Numbered from the stretch's first letter, positions 44,959 through 55,899 are shown. The stretch is 64,000 nt of DNA from Geoanaerobacter pelophilus (GCF_018476885.1 NZ_JAHCVJ010000004.1:248001-312000); one strand, 5' to 3'. Numbers and translations: made by a program. The notes: generated by a model not told the origin, from the sequence alone.

Positions 44959-45858
44959 ATGAAGAAAATGATCATGCTGGCGTTGACCGTCGCCACACTG
45001 CTGTTCACCCAAACCGCTTTTGCCGAACTGACGAAAATCGCGGACAACGTCTACTCCTACATCGGCAGCAAGGAAGCGTCACCTACCAACAGTTTTGCCG
45101 CCAACGCCGGGATCGTCATCGGCAAGGACGGCGTGCTGGTGGTGGATACCCTGATTTCGGCCAAGGAAGGGGAGCGGTTCCTGTCAGACATCCGCAAGGT
45201 AACCAATAAGCCGATCAAGTACGTGGTCAATACCCACACACATCTGGACCACGCCCTCGGCAACTGTGTTTTTGCCAGGCTCGGGGCGTCCGTCATCTCC
45301 CACACCGCAGACCGCAAGCTCATGGAGCGGGTCGGCGCCGACACCCTCAAGAACATCGGCAACTACGGCCTGAAGCCGGAGGATATGATCGGCACCGAAA
45401 TCGCCCTGCCGTCGCTCTATTTCAGCGACCGGCTGACCATCGATCTGGGTGACGAGACCGTGGAACTGATCCGCACGGCGCCGTCTCACACCGAAGGGAG
45501 CGTGGTTGTTTCCGTGCCGGCCAAGAAACTAATCTTCAGCGGCGACATCCTCTTCACCGATTTTCACCCCTTCCTGGCTGATGGTGACTTCAGCGGCTGG
45601 GCCAAAACCCTGGACACGCTGCTGGCCATGGACGTCGAGAAGATCATCCCTGGTCACGGCCCGCTCTCCGGCAAGAAAGATCTGAAAGAGATGAAGGAGT
45701 ATCTGGCGCTGTTCGACAGCAAAGCGCGGGAACTGGCCGCCAGTTCGCAGGATGCCGACGCTATTGCAGCTGAGCTGAAGCAGATCCTGCCCAAGCGAAG
45801 CTTGGCCGAGTGGATGATTGCCTACAATGTGAAGAGCCGGTATCTGGGCAAGAAATAG
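44959..45858 (+). CDS. Periplasmic metallo-beta-lactamase-fold hydrolase
   Basis: 299 residues; ATG after CAGGAGG. A signal peptide (1-22, FAELT after cleavage) precedes the MBL fold with the zinc motif HTHLDHALG (about 92-100), APSHTEGS (about 174-181), FSGDILF (about 194-200) and PGHGP (about 231-235). Sequence style is close to the quinoprotein-relay or SoxH-like group, but the substrate is unknown. A terminator follows about 145 bases later. Confidence 0.85.
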   Translation: MKKMIMLALTVATLLFTQTAFAELTKIADNVYSYIGSKEASPTNSFAANAGIVIGKDGVLVVDTLISAKEGERFLSDIRKVTNKPIKYVVNTHTHLDHALGNCVFARLGASVISHTADRKLMERVGADTLKNIGNYGLKPEDMIGTEIALPSLYFSDRLTIDLGDETVELIRTAPSHTEGSVVVSVPAKKLIFSGDILFTDFHPFLADGDFSGWAKTLDTLLAMDVEKIIPGHGPLSGKKDLKEMKEYLALFDSKARELAASSQDADAIAAELKQILPKRSLAEWMIAYNVKSRYLGKK

Positions 45859-46001
45859 ACACAAGGGTCCGCATGCAACAGGTCACCTCTTTTCTCTGGG
45901 TTCGCCCTGCCAGCGTCTGCCCTAGACGCCCGCCAGCAGGCTAAATAGCGCCTTTGCAATTGCCCTGAGCATCATAACATGCTATATCTACTGAGCACCT
46001 G

Positions 46002-46031
46002 AACCACAGGGACCAACCCTGTGGTTTTTTA
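46002..46031 (+). terminator. Terminator upstream of zinc-ribbon gene
   Basis: AACCACAGGG pairs with CCCTGTGGTT around a 5-base loop and runs into TTTTTT. It would end transcripts coming from the metallo-hydrolase gene. Confidence 0.85.
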
Positions 46032-46057
46032 TTGGCCCAAAACAACAGGAGAACAGC

Positions 46058-46495
46058 ATGAACAGGAAGCCCTCAGCCGGCAGCATCGTAGAAACGCGAT
46101 GCACACGCTGCCGTACGATAATGAACCATACGATTGTTGCCATGATCGGGGAGCAGATTGCCCGGGTCGAGTGCAACACCTGCCACAGTGTCCATAATTA
46201 TCACCCGATCAAGGTTGCCAAAGAACCGGCTGCGCCTAAAACCGCCACCACCAAGAGGGTTGCGGCACCCAGAAAACCGAAGGCAGATCCCGCGGCAGTT
46301 GCTGCTGCCGAGTGGGAAGCGCTGCTGGCTGGAGTAGACCCGGACCAGGCGATTCCATACGAAATGACCGGAAAATACCGCCTCAAAGCCTTGTTGCGCC
46401 ATCCGCAGTTCGGGCTCGGCATTGTGCAGCTCGTACTGCCGGACAAGATCGATGTGCTGTTTCAAATGGGCAAGAAGCGGCTCCGCTGCGGTTAA
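46058..46495 (+). CDS. Zinc-ribbon protein of unknown function
   Basis: 145 residues; ATG after CAGGAGA. N-terminal zinc ribbon with CTRC (about 15-18) and CNTCH (about 39-43); a middle Lys/Ala/Pro-rich linker (about 55-85); and a C-terminal module with FGLGIVQLVLPDKIDVLFQ, a small beta fold that recurs at the end of many hypothetical proteins in this group. The CNTCH is probably zinc-binding rather than haem-binding, as there is no signal peptide. Cytoplasmic, function unknown. Confidence 0.7.
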   Translation: MNRKPSAGSIVETRCTRCRTIMNHTIVAMIGEQIARVECNTCHSVHNYHPIKVAKEPAAPKTATTKRVAAPRKPKADPAAVAAAEWEALLAGVDPDQAIPYEMTGKYRLKALLRHPQFGLGIVQLVLPDKIDVLFQMGKKRLRCG

Positions 46496-46680
46496 CGGTG
46501 AAGCTAAGCTTGGGGCCGAGCCTTATCTGGAGCGGCTCTAACGAATTTACGACCGTAACTTGAAGAATCTTAAATAACAGGCATTATGTAAGGGTGGCAA
46601 GATCACAAGCCATGCTGCGACAACCAACAGGATAAATGTCCGAGCCGTTCGGACATCTGGTGGAAGGAGTCTGCATTTCA

Positions 46681-47940
46681 ATGATCGAAAACCTGCACAA
46701 ATGGCTGATCACCAGGTTGGTACTCGCCTGGATCGTCCTGTCACTGTTGATCGGAGTTTTGGTTAATTATTTCGGCAATGCCCGTTTGGACAACCATGTT
46801 GTAAACATGGCCAAAACCGAAACCGCAAGTTACCGGGATGCGATAGTCTCCTACCTGAAATCACCTTCTCAGCAGTCCCTTGCCGAGCTAAACCGCAGAA
46901 TCCAGGTTGAGATCGAACAGGACAACCTGATTGCCGTTGAATTCTATGATGCCGGTTCCCGGAAAATCGCCGAAGCAATCAAACCTTCTGCCCGAGAGGT
47001 GGAAAAAAAGCTCCCCAAGCACGGCACCGATTTTGCCGATAAAGACGGCATTATCTGCAAAAAACTGATGTTGGACAGCGACACCTATCTGCGGGTGTTT
47101 GTCCCCATAATGAATGGGGGCGGAGCCAAGATCGGTTACCTGGAAGGGATCTACCATGCGCCACGCGAAACCATTTCGCAGATCAAGCAGCAGATTTTCT
47201 GGTCGCTGATCCTGGTCGTACTGGTCATTTTCGCGACCAGCCTAGTGCTGTATCCCCTCATCATCCGCCTCAACAAGCGGCTCCTCGACTACTCGCGCAA
47301 TCTCGCACTCACAAACATCGGCATGCTGAAGGTCCTGGGAAGCGCCATTGCCAAGCGCGACAGCGATACCAATATCCATAACTACCGGGTAACCCTCTAC
47401 TCGGTGCGGATCGGCGAAAAACTGGGGCTTGCTAATAACCAGATGAAGGGGCTGATCAAAGGGGCCTTTCTCCATGATCTGGGAAAGATCGCCATCAGCG
47501 ATGCGATCCTGCTTAAACCTGGCAAGCTTACTGACGAAGAATTTGAGGTCATGAAGACCCATGTCCGCCATGGCGAGGATATCATCCGCAACTACGACTG
47601 GCTGCAGGATGCGCTCGACGTGGTTGGCGGCCACCACGAAAAATACGATGGCAGCGGTTACCCAAACAGCCTGGCTCAGAGTAACATCCCGCTCAATGCC
47701 CGGATATTCGCCGTGGCAGATGTGTTTGATGCCCTGACCTCCAGACGACCATACAAAGAACCATTCGGTTACGATGTTGCGCTTGAGATCCTGCGACAAT
47801 CCGTTGGCAGTCACTTTGACCCGGACGTCGCCCGGCTCTTCCTTGACCATGCCGCCGACATGCACGCCGAAATCTGCACTGACAATGAGCCGTTGTTGCA
47901 CCAAAAGCTGGAACTGTGCATAGATCAGTATTTTCAATAG
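46681..47940 (+). CDS. Membrane-anchored HD-GYP phosphodiesterase
   Basis: 419 residues from the ATG just before the first membrane helix, with GGAAGGAG 12 bases upstream; an ATG at 46636 is an alternative. Helix (about 9-30), a periplasmic sensor of about 130 residues, a second helix (about 173-195), then the HD-GYP domain with HDLGKIAISD and HHEKYDGSGYPN. It should degrade cyclic di-GMP in response to an unknown extracytoplasmic signal. It is the second HD-GYP gene of the window and unlike the first has no receiver domain. Confidence 0.9.
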   Translation: MIENLHKWLITRLVLAWIVLSLLIGVLVNYFGNARLDNHVVNMAKTETASYRDAIVSYLKSPSQQSLAELNRRIQVEIEQDNLIAVEFYDAGSRKIAEAIKPSAREVEKKLPKHGTDFADKDGIICKKLMLDSDTYLRVFVPIMNGGGAKIGYLEGIYHAPRETISQIKQQIFWSLILVVLVIFATSLVLYPLIIRLNKRLLDYSRNLALTNIGMLKVLGSAIAKRDSDTNIHNYRVTLYSVRIGEKLGLANNQMKGLIKGAFLHDLGKIAISDAILLKPGKLTDEEFEVMKTHVRHGEDIIRNYDWLQDALDVVGGHHEKYDGSGYPNSLAQSNIPLNARIFAVADVFDALTSRRPYKEPFGYDVALEILRQSVGSHFDPDVARLFLDHAADMHAEICTDNEPLLHQKLELCIDQYFQ

Positions 47941-47985
47941 CCGGATAATGGAAACAGGGATGTTATTAAAAAGGATGACGATGAT

Positions 47986-48558
47986 ATGCCCCCAACCCGC
48001 TGTGCCTGGGTCGGCAGCGACCCGCTTTACCAGTCATACCATGATCAGGAATGGGGAGTGCCGGTCCATGACGACCGGCTGCTGTTCGAGTTTCTGACTC
48101 TGGAAGGGGCCCAGGCAGGGCTTTCCTGGATCACCATTCTGCGCAAGCGCGAGGCTTACCGCGCGGCCTTTGCCGGGTTTGACCCAGCTGTAGTGGCCCG
48201 CTTTGACGAGGCAAAGACCGCGGAACTCATGGCCAACTCAGGCATCGTCCGCAACCGGTTGAAGATTGCCTCGACCATTACCAATGCCCGCGCCTTTCTG
48301 AAGGTGCAGGAGGAATTCGGTTCCTTCGATGCCTACCAATGGCGCTTCGTAGACGGCGCGCCGATCCAGAACGCTTGGCAGAGCATAAAGGAAGTCCCGG
48401 CCAGCACTCCTTTATCGGATGCCATGAGCCGGGACCTGAAACAACGCGGCTTTCGCTTTGTCGGCAGCACCATCTGCTACGCCCATATGCAGGGAATCGG
48501 CATGGTCAATGATCACACCTGCGACTGCTTCCGCTGGCGAGAGCTTGGCGGTGGGTAG
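47986..48558 (+). CDS. tag: DNA-3-methyladenine glycosylase I
   Basis: 190 residues, full family length. The zinc-binding residues typical of Tag are present: Cys near the N terminus (RCAWVG), His in YHDQEWG, and the C-terminal HTCDCFRW. It removes 3-methyladenine from alkylated DNA as the first step of base excision repair. The gene lies 45 bases after the HD-GYP gene and converges on a chemoreceptor gene. Confidence 0.95.
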   Translation: MPPTRCAWVGSDPLYQSYHDQEWGVPVHDDRLLFEFLTLEGAQAGLSWITILRKREAYRAAFAGFDPAVVARFDEAKTAELMANSGIVRNRLKIASTITNARAFLKVQEEFGSFDAYQWRFVDGAPIQNAWQSIKEVPASTPLSDAMSRDLKQRGFRFVGSTICYAHMQGIGMVNDHTCDCFRWRELGGG

Positions 48559-48569
48559 CTAACCGCCGG

Positions 48570-50216
48570 TTACAATTTGAACTGCTTTACCAGCCGCTGC
48601 AACTCCTCGGCATTACGGTTCAGCTGTGACGCTGCAGTTGCCGATTCCTGAGCGCCTTGTGAAGTCTGCTGCACCACATCGGTAATCTGGTGCATATTGC
48701 TGGAAATCTCGCTGGTCGTGGCAGTCTGCTCTTCTGCAGCAGTGGCGATCTGGTTGATCTGCATCGATACCGCACTGATCTGTTCCAGAATCTCATTGAG
48801 CGATGTCTCTAACTGAGCCGCATCGGTTGCCCCCTGCTCGGTCCCTTTGACCCCTTCCTCCATCGAAGCGATCGCCAGCTTAGTCTCCGACTGGATCGCC
48901 TTGATCATTTCGCTGATCTCCTTGGTGGCCTTGGTGGTCCGCTCCGCCAGGGCACGAACCTCATCGGCGACCACTGCAAAACCTCTCCCCTGCTCTCCGG
49001 CGCGGGCAGCTTCAATGGCGGCATTCAGCGCCAGCAGGTTGGTCTGGTCGGCAATATCCTCGATGGTGGCCACTATGGCGCCGATCTGGTCGGAGCGGGC
49101 ACCGAGCGACGCCACAATCTCGGCATTTTCTCGCGTCTTGCCTCCGCGAAACTTGATGCCGTCAATCGTCTGCTTGACTACTTCAAACCCTTTCCGGGCA
49201 ATCTGGGTTGCCAAATCAGAGCCGTCTACGGCAAGCTGGCAGTTCTGGGCGATATCGCCGGATGTGGCGGCCATCTCTTCTCCGGCAGTGGCAACCGAAA
49301 CCGACTGGGCAGCTACTTTTTCCGCACCGGTGGCGATCCGTTCGGCAGTGCTTTGGACCTGGTTGGCGGCCACTGCCACCTGCGTCGAACCATCCGCCAC
49401 CTTTGTGAGTGCGTCAGCAAAAGATTCTGCCATCACGTTGAACGATCTGCCGATAGTGCCCAGTTCATCACTGCTTTCTAAACGAATGCGCTGCGTCAGA
49501 TCGCCATTGGCCATGGCTTCGCTGGCAACGATCAATGCCGATGATGCTTCGGCAATGGAGCGAATTATCATGATCCCCAGCAGCAATGACACCAGTATCG
49601 AGCCGGCAATGGCAGCAATGACCAGGATCATGGTGGATCGGTAATTCCTGACAGCTTCCTCGTGAGATTTTTTGGCAAGCATGTTTTCGTGATCATACAG
49701 CTTTTGCACCACTTCATTGGCGTCCTTGAACAGCGGGTTGATCTTGGTCAGGGTCAGCGCCACCCCCTCATCGAACCGACCGGCCAGGATCGCCTCGCGG
49801 ACTGGCAGCAACCCTTCCTTGACAAAGCGCCCCCGTTTTTCGGCAAATTCATCGGCCAGTTTCTTCTCTTCGCCACTCATCGGGCCGATGGTGTACTCTT
49901 TCCAGACTGCCGTGATCTCTTCAATATTCTTCATCACCTGATCGGTATGAAAAGGAAGGGCATGATCGTGCAGCTTTACGATATCCGGACTTTTTGGATC
50001 ATGCTGCAGCGACAGCAGCAGCTGGATGCGGTTGTCGCGCATCAACCCCCTGATCTGGCTCAGCTGGATGACACTTGCCATATTCTTCTTGTAGAGCGTT
50101 TCGATCTGCCTGTTACTGGCCTTCATGCCGACCAAACCCAGAACGCCGGCAACAACGACCGAAATACATCCCACCAGCAAAATAATCAAGATTTTAGTCT
50201 TTATGCTGAAATTCAT
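48570..50216 (-). CDS. Methyl-accepting chemotaxis protein (four-helix-bundle sensor)
   Basis: 548 residues from the ATG after AAGGAG; the 34-codon extension upstream overlaps the kinase gene and is rejected. Helix (about 9-31), a 4HB_MCP-type helical periplasmic domain (about 35-190), second helix (about 193-215), one HAMP domain, and the signalling hairpin with [21 protein letters not shown]. No CheR-binding pentapeptide at the C terminus. It begins 25 bases after the stop of the upstream hybrid kinase, so both come from one transcript. Confidence 0.94.
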   Translation of the reverse strand: MNFSIKTKILIILLVGCISVVVAGVLGLVGMKASNRQIETLYKKNMASVIQLSQIRGLMRDNRIQLLLSLQHDPKSPDIVKLHDHALPFHTDQVMKNIEEITAVWKEYTIGPMSGEEKKLADEFAEKRGRFVKEGLLPVREAILAGRFDEGVALTLTKINPLFKDANEVVQKLYDHENMLAKKSHEEAVRNYRSTMILVIAAIAGSILVSLLLGIMIIRSIAEASSALIVASEAMANGDLTQRIRLESSDELGTIGRSFNVMAESFADALTKVADGSTQVAVAANQVQSTAERIATGAEKVAAQSVSVATAGEEMAATSGDIAQNCQLAVDGSDLATQIARKGFEVVKQTIDGIKFRGGKTRENAEIVASLGARSDQIGAIVATIEDIADQTNLLALNAAIEAARAGEQGRGFAVVADEVRALAERTTKATKEISEMIKAIQSETKLAIASMEEGVKGTEQGATDAAQLETSLNEILEQISAVSMQINQIATAAEEQTATTSEISSNMHQITDVVQQTSQGAQESATAASQLNRNAEELQRLVKQFKL

Positions 50217-50241
50217 ACAAATACTCTCCTTAAAATAAGTT

Positions 50242-53172
50242 TCACAGCACAGTTCTGACTCTTTCCAGCAACGCCTCGGCAGTAAACGGTTTCTGCAGGT
50301 AGTTGACCTCTTCCTCAAGGGTATCGCTGCGAATGCTGGGGTTCATCGGGTAACCGGAGATATAGACGACCCGCAATGAAGGGATCTGGACCAGCAGCTG
50401 CTCGTAAAGCTCCGGCCCGCTCATGACCGGCATGACGATATCCGAAACCAGCAGATCAATTCTGTCCCGGTTGTTAAAGGCAACTTCCACGGCACGATTA
50501 CCGTCTGCGGCTGTCAGCACCTGATAACCGTACCCTTCCAGCATCTCCCGGACCATATCCCGGACCATCTCATTATCTTCAACCACCAGAATGGTTTTTT
50601 CATCATGAGCCTTGGCAGGAGCAAGCACCGGCGCCTGTGCCTCGACCAGGGGCACTTCAGCAGCTGCCGGCAGATAGATACGAAATGTCGTCCCTTCATG
50701 TTCGCGACTGGTGACGCTTATATGGCCATGGTGCTGTTTGACGATACCGTAGACCGTTGCCAGCCCCAGCCCGGTGCCATGCCCTGCAGCCTTGGTGGTG
50801 AAAAACGGCTCAAAAATATGAGCGAGCACATCGCTGTTCATACCGCAACCGGTATCGTGGAACGCCAGCAGGATATAGTCTCCGTCAGTCATCCCCGGGT
50901 GCAGCCTTACGTTTTCGCCATCCATGAACACCTTGCAGGTCTCAATGGCTATAATGCCTTTGCCACTCAAGGCATCCTGGGCATTGACAGTAAGATTGAG
51001 AATCACCTGCTCCATCTGGGAACGATCCGCCGCAACAAACGCCCCTGCCGGATCAAGGGCCAGCTTGATGCTGATGCTTTCCCGAATGGTTCTGCGCAGC
51101 ACGATATAAAACGATTCAATGACCTCGTTAAGGTCAAAAACCTTGGTGGCAACTGCCTGTCGGCGGCCGAAGCTCAAGAGCTGCTGGGTGAGGTCTTTGG
51201 CCTTGTGCGCGGCCGCGCTGATCCCTGCCACCTTTGCGACCAGCGGGTCGCCAGGTTGCAACCGGGCGGCAACCATCTCGGCATAACCAAGGATCGGCGT
51301 CAGCAGATTATTGAAGTCATGGGCGATGCCACCGGCCAGATGGCCAATGGCTTCCATCTTCTGGGCCTGGCGGAGTTGCATCTCCATCTCGCGCTGCTCG
51401 GTAATGTCGCGTTCCAGAACAACCATACCGTGGCGGCTGCTGTCAGCCTTGTAAAGGGGGATTTTACTGGTCGCAAGGATTAGTTCTCGACCATCCGGTC
51501 CGGTGATCACCTCTTCCAGATGCATCGGGCATTGCTGCTCCCATGCTACTTGGTCCGATTGCCGGCAGGAAAGCAGTGCATCCTTCCTTTCAGGCACGAT
51601 CTCAGCCAGTTCAAGGTCGGTTTTCCCGAAATAATCCACCTGCTGCAGGTTGAACAGCTCTCTCCCCGCGTTATTGGCATGCAACCACCTGCCGGCAGCG
51701 TCTTTAAAGAAGATCGCATCCGGAATGGCCGAAAGCAGGCCACGCATGCGCGTCTCGCTTTCGAGCGCCTGCTCCTCAGCTTCCTTAATGTCGGTTATGT
51801 CGGAGACAATATGCACCGCGCCGGTTATCTCGCCGAACTCATTTCTGATCGGGTCAACCGTAGTTTCATACCAGCGTTCATTATGCACGATCTGCATTGA
51901 GGCACGATGACCGGTGTCCAGCATCTTCTGAAAGGGACAGCCTGAAATATGCAATGTGGCGTTATGGGCGACTTCACAACACTTGTGACCAATCACCTCG
52001 TCTCTCAGTTTGCCGAAAATCTTCTCGGTGGCTTTGTTGGCACGAAGCACATGGAGGTTAATGTCCATGACCCAGATGGCATTCTCCACAGCATTGAAGG
52101 TCGATTGCCAAGCCTCGGCAGACTGTGAAATTTCTTTCTGTTGTTCCTGCTGAACACGATAAGCAGCTTCAATTCGCTTCAACTGACGCAGCAGACTGAG
52201 TGCCAGCAGGCTCAGGGCCACAGAGACCAGCGCGACAAGCACTGCCTGGATGAAAGTATCCTGCTGCCATTGTGAAAGCACCTCGTCTTTATCCATATTT
52301 GCCATGGCAACTATCGGAAAATCATCCAGCGAATCATAGGAAACGATCCGGGCACTCGACTCCAAAAGCGCCTTGCCTCTGGGAATGTGGAAAGTGCCTT
52401 TTGGCGAACGGGGAAGATGGGTACGGACCAGGTGAGATTTCTTGAAGTCGCTTGCGAAATCCGACTCCTTGTATGGCACCGCCAGGAGCAGAACACCGTC
52501 CTTGCGTACCATGACGATCTTGCCGTTGTCCCCCAGCTCCAGTGATTCATAAAACCTGCGGAAATAGTCGAGGTCAAGGGCCACTGCCCCCACCCCGGCG
52601 AACTCCCCTTTGCCATTCAGAATTGATCGAGAAAGGGTGATGCGCCATTTACCGCTTATCCGGCTTTTGAACGGCTTCGAAAGGAAGGGAGAACCATCGA
52701 CGGGATTGTCACGATGGTGGATAAAATAGTCACGATCCGACACATCGGCTTGGGCGACAGGCGTGTCAAGGGAATGGGCAAAGAGCAAGCCTTGCCGATT
52801 AACCAGGATAATCGAGGCAATTTGCGGGCTGGTGTGTTTATGGGAACCCAGCAGTCGCTTCAGATTTGTGCCTCGCTGTTGAGAGACACCTCCATGCTCT
52901 TCTACCTGTTCAATGACATACTGCAGAACGGCATCAGCTTCGTTGAGCGTCCGGTCGGCATGCTCTTTAAGCGCGTTGGCATAGCCACGTGTCTGCTGTT
53001 CCGACCCAGTGATCGTCAACCGGTATTCCGCCAGCGATTTCCATATGGAAAACCCTACAAGAACCAGGATCAGTGCCGTAACGGCAACAATAATCATGCG
53101 CCTCAGAAAGCTATAATCCGGCAGCTCACTGATGCTAACTGGTTTCTGGGATACTCCTGGCAAATTACGCAT
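50242..53172 (-). CDS. Hybrid sensor histidine kinase (Cache-PAS-PAS-HisKA-HATPase-REC)
   Basis: 976 residues. Helix (about 27-47), periplasmic double-Cache sensor (about 55-310; [11 protein letters not shown] is typical), second helix (about 312-335), a coiled linker, two PAS domains (about 360-480 and 490-600), HisKA with the His in [12 protein letters not shown], HATPase ([20 protein letters not shown]) and a C-terminal receiver (acceptor in LVSDIVMP). Start has no clear ribosome binding site. Co-transcription with the downstream chemoreceptor suggests linked sensing, though the two sensor domains are of different types. Confidence 0.92.
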   Translation of the reverse strand: MRNLPGVSQKPVSISELPDYSFLRRMIIVAVTALILVLVGFSIWKSLAEYRLTITGSEQQTRGYANALKEHADRTLNEADAVLQYVIEQVEEHGGVSQQRGTNLKRLLGSHKHTSPQIASIILVNRQGLLFAHSLDTPVAQADVSDRDYFIHHRDNPVDGSPFLSKPFKSRISGKWRITLSRSILNGKGEFAGVGAVALDLDYFRRFYESLELGDNGKIVMVRKDGVLLLAVPYKESDFASDFKKSHLVRTHLPRSPKGTFHIPRGKALLESSARIVSYDSLDDFPIVAMANMDKDEVLSQWQQDTFIQAVLVALVSVALSLLALSLLRQLKRIEAAYRVQQEQQKEISQSAEAWQSTFNAVENAIWVMDINLHVLRANKATEKIFGKLRDEVIGHKCCEVAHNATLHISGCPFQKMLDTGHRASMQIVHNERWYETTVDPIRNEFGEITGAVHIVSDITDIKEAEEQALESETRMRGLLSAIPDAIFFKDAAGRWLHANNAGRELFNLQQVDYFGKTDLELAEIVPERKDALLSCRQSDQVAWEQQCPMHLEEVITGPDGRELILATSKIPLYKADSSRHGMVVLERDITEQREMEMQLRQAQKMEAIGHLAGGIAHDFNNLLTPILGYAEMVAARLQPGDPLVAKVAGISAAAHKAKDLTQQLLSFGRRQAVATKVFDLNEVIESFYIVLRRTIRESISIKLALDPAGAFVAADRSQMEQVILNLTVNAQDALSGKGIIAIETCKVFMDGENVRLHPGMTDGDYILLAFHDTGCGMNSDVLAHIFEPFFTTKAAGHGTGLGLATVYGIVKQHHGHISVTSREHEGTTFRIYLPAAAEVPLVEAQAPVLAPAKAHDEKTILVVEDNEMVRDMVREMLEGYGYQVLTAADGNRAVEVAFNNRDRIDLLVSDIVMPVMSGPELYEQLLVQIPSLRVVYISGYPMNPSIRSDTLEEEVNYLQKPFTAEALLERVRTVL

Positions 53173-53284
53173 AATACCGTTATCGGCAATAACTGCAGCG
53201 GCTTAACCGGATTAATCCTGCAGATCGTAAACAGAAATTGATAGATGGTGTAACCGCCTGCAATTACAACACATAGGGTTTTCC

Positions 53285-53926
53285 CTAATAACGTTCCGTT
53301 TTCCCCATACGGCGTGCCTGCTGGTTTGAACTGAAGATGTTGTCCCGTTTTGGCTGCACGCCTGTAGCCAGAGCCTCGATCCACTCTTCTGTGCTCATCA
53401 CCGCGGCAAAGCGCGACTGCATCACCACGGTCATCACCCGGTGGATCTCTTCGGCACTGGCACTGCCGGCACAATTGGCATAGGGAAGCGAGCCGGTGGC
53501 ATCGGCCAGGAGTTCGACTGCAAACCCTTTGTGCATGCCGTCTACAACTGTCGAAAGATCGCAGTTGTGGGTCATATAGCCAACTATGGTAATGGTGTCG
53601 ATGCCCCGCTCCCGCAACCACTCTTCGAGCCCGGTATTGGCAAAGGCGCTCGGCAAGCTCTTTGCCAGATAGTGGTCCCTGTTGCGCGAAGCGACAACCT
53701 GGTGCAGCTCCGCTCCATGGGTACCCTTGGCCATGAACGGCGCTGTTTCCGGCAGGATATTCTGCACAACCACCACTGGGATCGCCACTGCCTGGGCGCT
53801 ATCCATGGCCAGGCCGATGTTGGCCAGAGATTGCTCCACCGGGGGGTATTCGATCGGCAGTTGGCCGCCGATATAATCGTTCTGCACATCGATTACTATC
53901 AATGCCCTGCTCATGATGTTTGCCAT
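53285..53926 (-). CDS. Isochorismatase-family cysteine hydrolase
   Basis: 213 residues from the ATG of MANIMSRALIVID, with AAGGAGA upstream. The expected catalytic triad is visible: Asp in VIDVQNDY (about 12), Lys in LAKSLPSAF (about 90), and Cys in GYMTHNCDLS (about 123). Members hydrolyse amides such as nicotinamide or similar small compounds; this one cannot be assigned. It is followed by the double-Cache kinase on the same strand but 112 bases separate them. Confidence 0.87.
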   Translation of the reverse strand: MANIMSRALIVIDVQNDYIGGQLPIEYPPVEQSLANIGLAMDSAQAVAIPVVVVQNILPETAPFMAKGTHGAELHQVVASRNRDHYLAKSLPSAFANTGLEEWLRERGIDTITIVGYMTHNCDLSTVVDGMHKGFAVELLADATGSLPYANCAGSASAEEIHRVMTVVMQSRFAAVMSTEEWIEALATGVQPKRDNIFSSNQQARRMGKTERY

Positions 53927-54046
53927 TGATATCTCCTTTTTCCGCTCCCCGGTAATTATTATTCCTAACCATAAGGTCAAGCCCTAGCTCTGCACACTCC
54001 TGGCGCAGGGTCAGGGATGTGATGGCTTCTCACTCTGGCCCTGGCG

Positions 54047-54673
54047 TTAGAATGTTATCCGGCGTTCGCTGGTTTCTGGGTACGGATACTCCATGTGGCG
54101 GGCTGTGGCTCGGGCAACGCTCGCGCCGCAATAACGTGCTACCACCGTCAATGCCATATCGATGCCGGCAGAGATCCCAGCCGAGCTGATCAGCGCGCCG
54201 TCGTCCACCACATGCAGGTCGCGCACGACCGTGGTCTGTGGAAACGACTGGGCCATCCAGTCCAGAGAGCGCCAATGAGTGGTGGCGCGATGGCCATCCA
54301 GCAGTCCGGCAAAACCGAGCAGCATGGCTCCGGTGCAGACCGAAGTCACCAGTTCCACTTCTTTGCCGCGAGCACCCAGCCAGGCCAGCATGGCAGGATT
54401 GCTCACCTCCCGGCGGGTGCCCCATCCCCCTGGCACGCAGAGGATATCGAACGGCGGACAATTCTCGAAACCATAGTCGACATTTACCCTCATGCCGCCG
54501 CTGGTGCAGACCTGCCCACCATGCTCGGCAATCAGCTTTACCTGGAAAGGTGACGGCTCCTCCCGGCGGTTTTCTTCGTTGAGCCGAGCCACGGAAAAGA
54601 CCTCAAACGGGCCACAAAAGTCCAGCACTTCGATGTCGTCGAACATGACGATACCAACGGATTTCCTACCCAT
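54047..54673 (-). CDS. DJ-1/PfpI family protein
   Basis: 208 residues of the class I glutamine-amidotransferase-like fold. The N-terminal FDDIEVLDFCGPFEVF is typical of the GlxA/isonitrile-hydratase branch, and the nucleophile elbow is TSVCTGAMLL with Cys near 112. There is no C-terminal AraC domain, so it is an enzyme-type or chaperone-type member rather than a regulator. Function not assigned. Neighbours are unrelated small enzymes on the same strand. Confidence 0.85.
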   Translation of the reverse strand: MGRKSVGIVMFDDIEVLDFCGPFEVFSVARLNEENRREEPSPFQVKLIAEHGGQVCTSGGMRVNVDYGFENCPPFDILCVPGGWGTRREVSNPAMLAWLGARGKEVELVTSVCTGAMLLGFAGLLDGHRATTHWRSLDWMAQSFPQTTVVRDLHVVDDGALISSAGISAGIDMALTVVARYCGASVARATARHMEYPYPETSERRITF

Positions 54674-54732
54674 GTGAGCCTCCTTGCGTTACTCCCCGTT
54701 GTCACGCCTGCCGGGGCTCCTTCAACAGGTGG

Positions 54733-55452
54733 TTATTGCATCCAATAAACAATCACAGGCAGCAGCAAGGCGGTAAATAAACCGTTCAGCGCCATTGCCA
54801 ACGCCGAAAACGCCCCGGCCACTCTGCTTCTTTGAATGGCATGCGCGGTGCCGATCCCGTGTGAGGCCACTCCCAGGGCCATGCCGCGGGCGTTGTCGTC
54901 ATATATTTTCAGCCAATTCAGGATAAAGTCGCCGCCAACAGCACCGGTTATGCCGGTCAGAACGACTACCACGGCTGTCAGCGACGGTAAGCCACCGATC
55001 TGCTCGGAGACGCCCATTGCAATCGGCGTCGTAATCGATTTCGGAGCCACACTCAACAGGATAATCTTTTCTCCCCCCAACGCCCAGGCAATGCCGACTG
55101 CGCTGACAATCGCGGCTAGCGAACCCACAGCCAGGGTGATGATGATTGGGCCGAAAGACTTCCGGATCATTTCAAGCTCCCGGTAGAGTGGTATCGCCAA
55201 AGCAACGGTTGCCGGCCCCAGCAGAAAATGAACAAATTGGGCACCACGGAAATAGGTCTGATAGTCGATGCCGGTCACCTTGAGCAAAACGACAAGCCCG
55301 ATAATGGCGGTTAGCACCGGATTCAGCAACGGGTGACAACCCAGCTTGCCGAAGACCCAGGTGCCAATCTGGTAGGAAATCAAGGTCAGCGTCAGCCACA
55401 GCAAAGGAGTCGTTGACAGGTAAACCCATAACTGCTGAATTTCCGCGCTCAT
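54733..55452 (-). CDS. lrgB: LrgB/CidB family membrane protein
   Basis: 239 residues with about seven hydrophobic helices and family motifs LLNPVLTAI, LGPATVALAIPLY and the C-terminal ASHGIGTAHAI. LrgB works with LrgA; the pair was described as antiholin-like and affects murein hydrolase activity, and in other bacteria transports pyruvate or glycolate. It overlaps lrgA by 4 bases. Confidence 0.92.
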   Translation of the reverse strand: MSAEIQQLWVYLSTTPLLWLTLTLISYQIGTWVFGKLGCHPLLNPVLTAIIGLVVLLKVTGIDYQTYFRGAQFVHFLLGPATVALAIPLYRELEMIRKSFGPIIITLAVGSLAAIVSAVGIAWALGGEKIILLSVAPKSITTPIAMGVSEQIGGLPSLTAVVVVLTGITGAVGGDFILNWLKIYDDNARGMALGVASHGIGTAHAIQRSRVAGAFSALAMALNGLFTALLLPVIVYWMQ

Positions 55453-55817
55453 TGCAGACTCTCCTCCCGAGCAGGTGCGCCGCGGCGATTAAGAAATTTC
55501 ATCACCAGCCCGGTTACCGCGATTGTCGCCAGCGTCCCGATGACGATGACGCCGGCGATGGGAGCCCACGACTTCAGCAGAAGATCTAAATGGGTGATGA
55601 CACCGACCCCGGCAGGGACGAAAAGCAGAGCAAGATAACGCAGCAGGAAGCCCCCGGCCTTCTCGATTTCGCTCGGCATTCGACCAGGGCAAAAGACCAA
55701 GCCGCAGAAGAGCAGAACCATGCCGATTACCGGACCCGGCACAGGGAGCTTGGTGAGCCTCGTTATGACCTCTCCGATCAACTGGCAGAGGAGAATCAGT
55801 GTTAGTGAGCCAAGCAT
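55449..55817 (-). CDS. lrgA: LrgA/CidA family membrane protein
   Basis: 122 residues from the ATG after AAGGAAAA. Four hydrophobic helices; LPVPGPVIGMVLLF and FVPAGVGVITHLD are hallmarks of CidA/LrgA. It is the holin-like partner of LrgB and precedes it with a 4-base overlap. No LytSR-type regulator is in the window. Confidence 0.92.
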   Translation of the reverse strand: MLGSLTLILLCQLIGEVITRLTKLPVPGPVIGMVLLFCGLVFCPGRMPSEIEKAGGFLLRYLALLFVPAGVGVITHLDLLLKSWAPIAGVIVIGTLATIAVTGLVMKFLNRRGAPAREESLQ

Positions 55818-55899
55818 GTATTTTCCTTTTTCGCTTTTGTTACCAACGCGGTTATGGGGCAGCAAGGAACCTTGGGCCCCGAGGCCGCAACATGTACTT

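Noticed and set aside
46058-46495. CNTCH read as a haem-binding site in the zinc-ribbon protein
   Set aside because: No signal peptide, and a second CxxC before it makes a zinc ribbon more likely.
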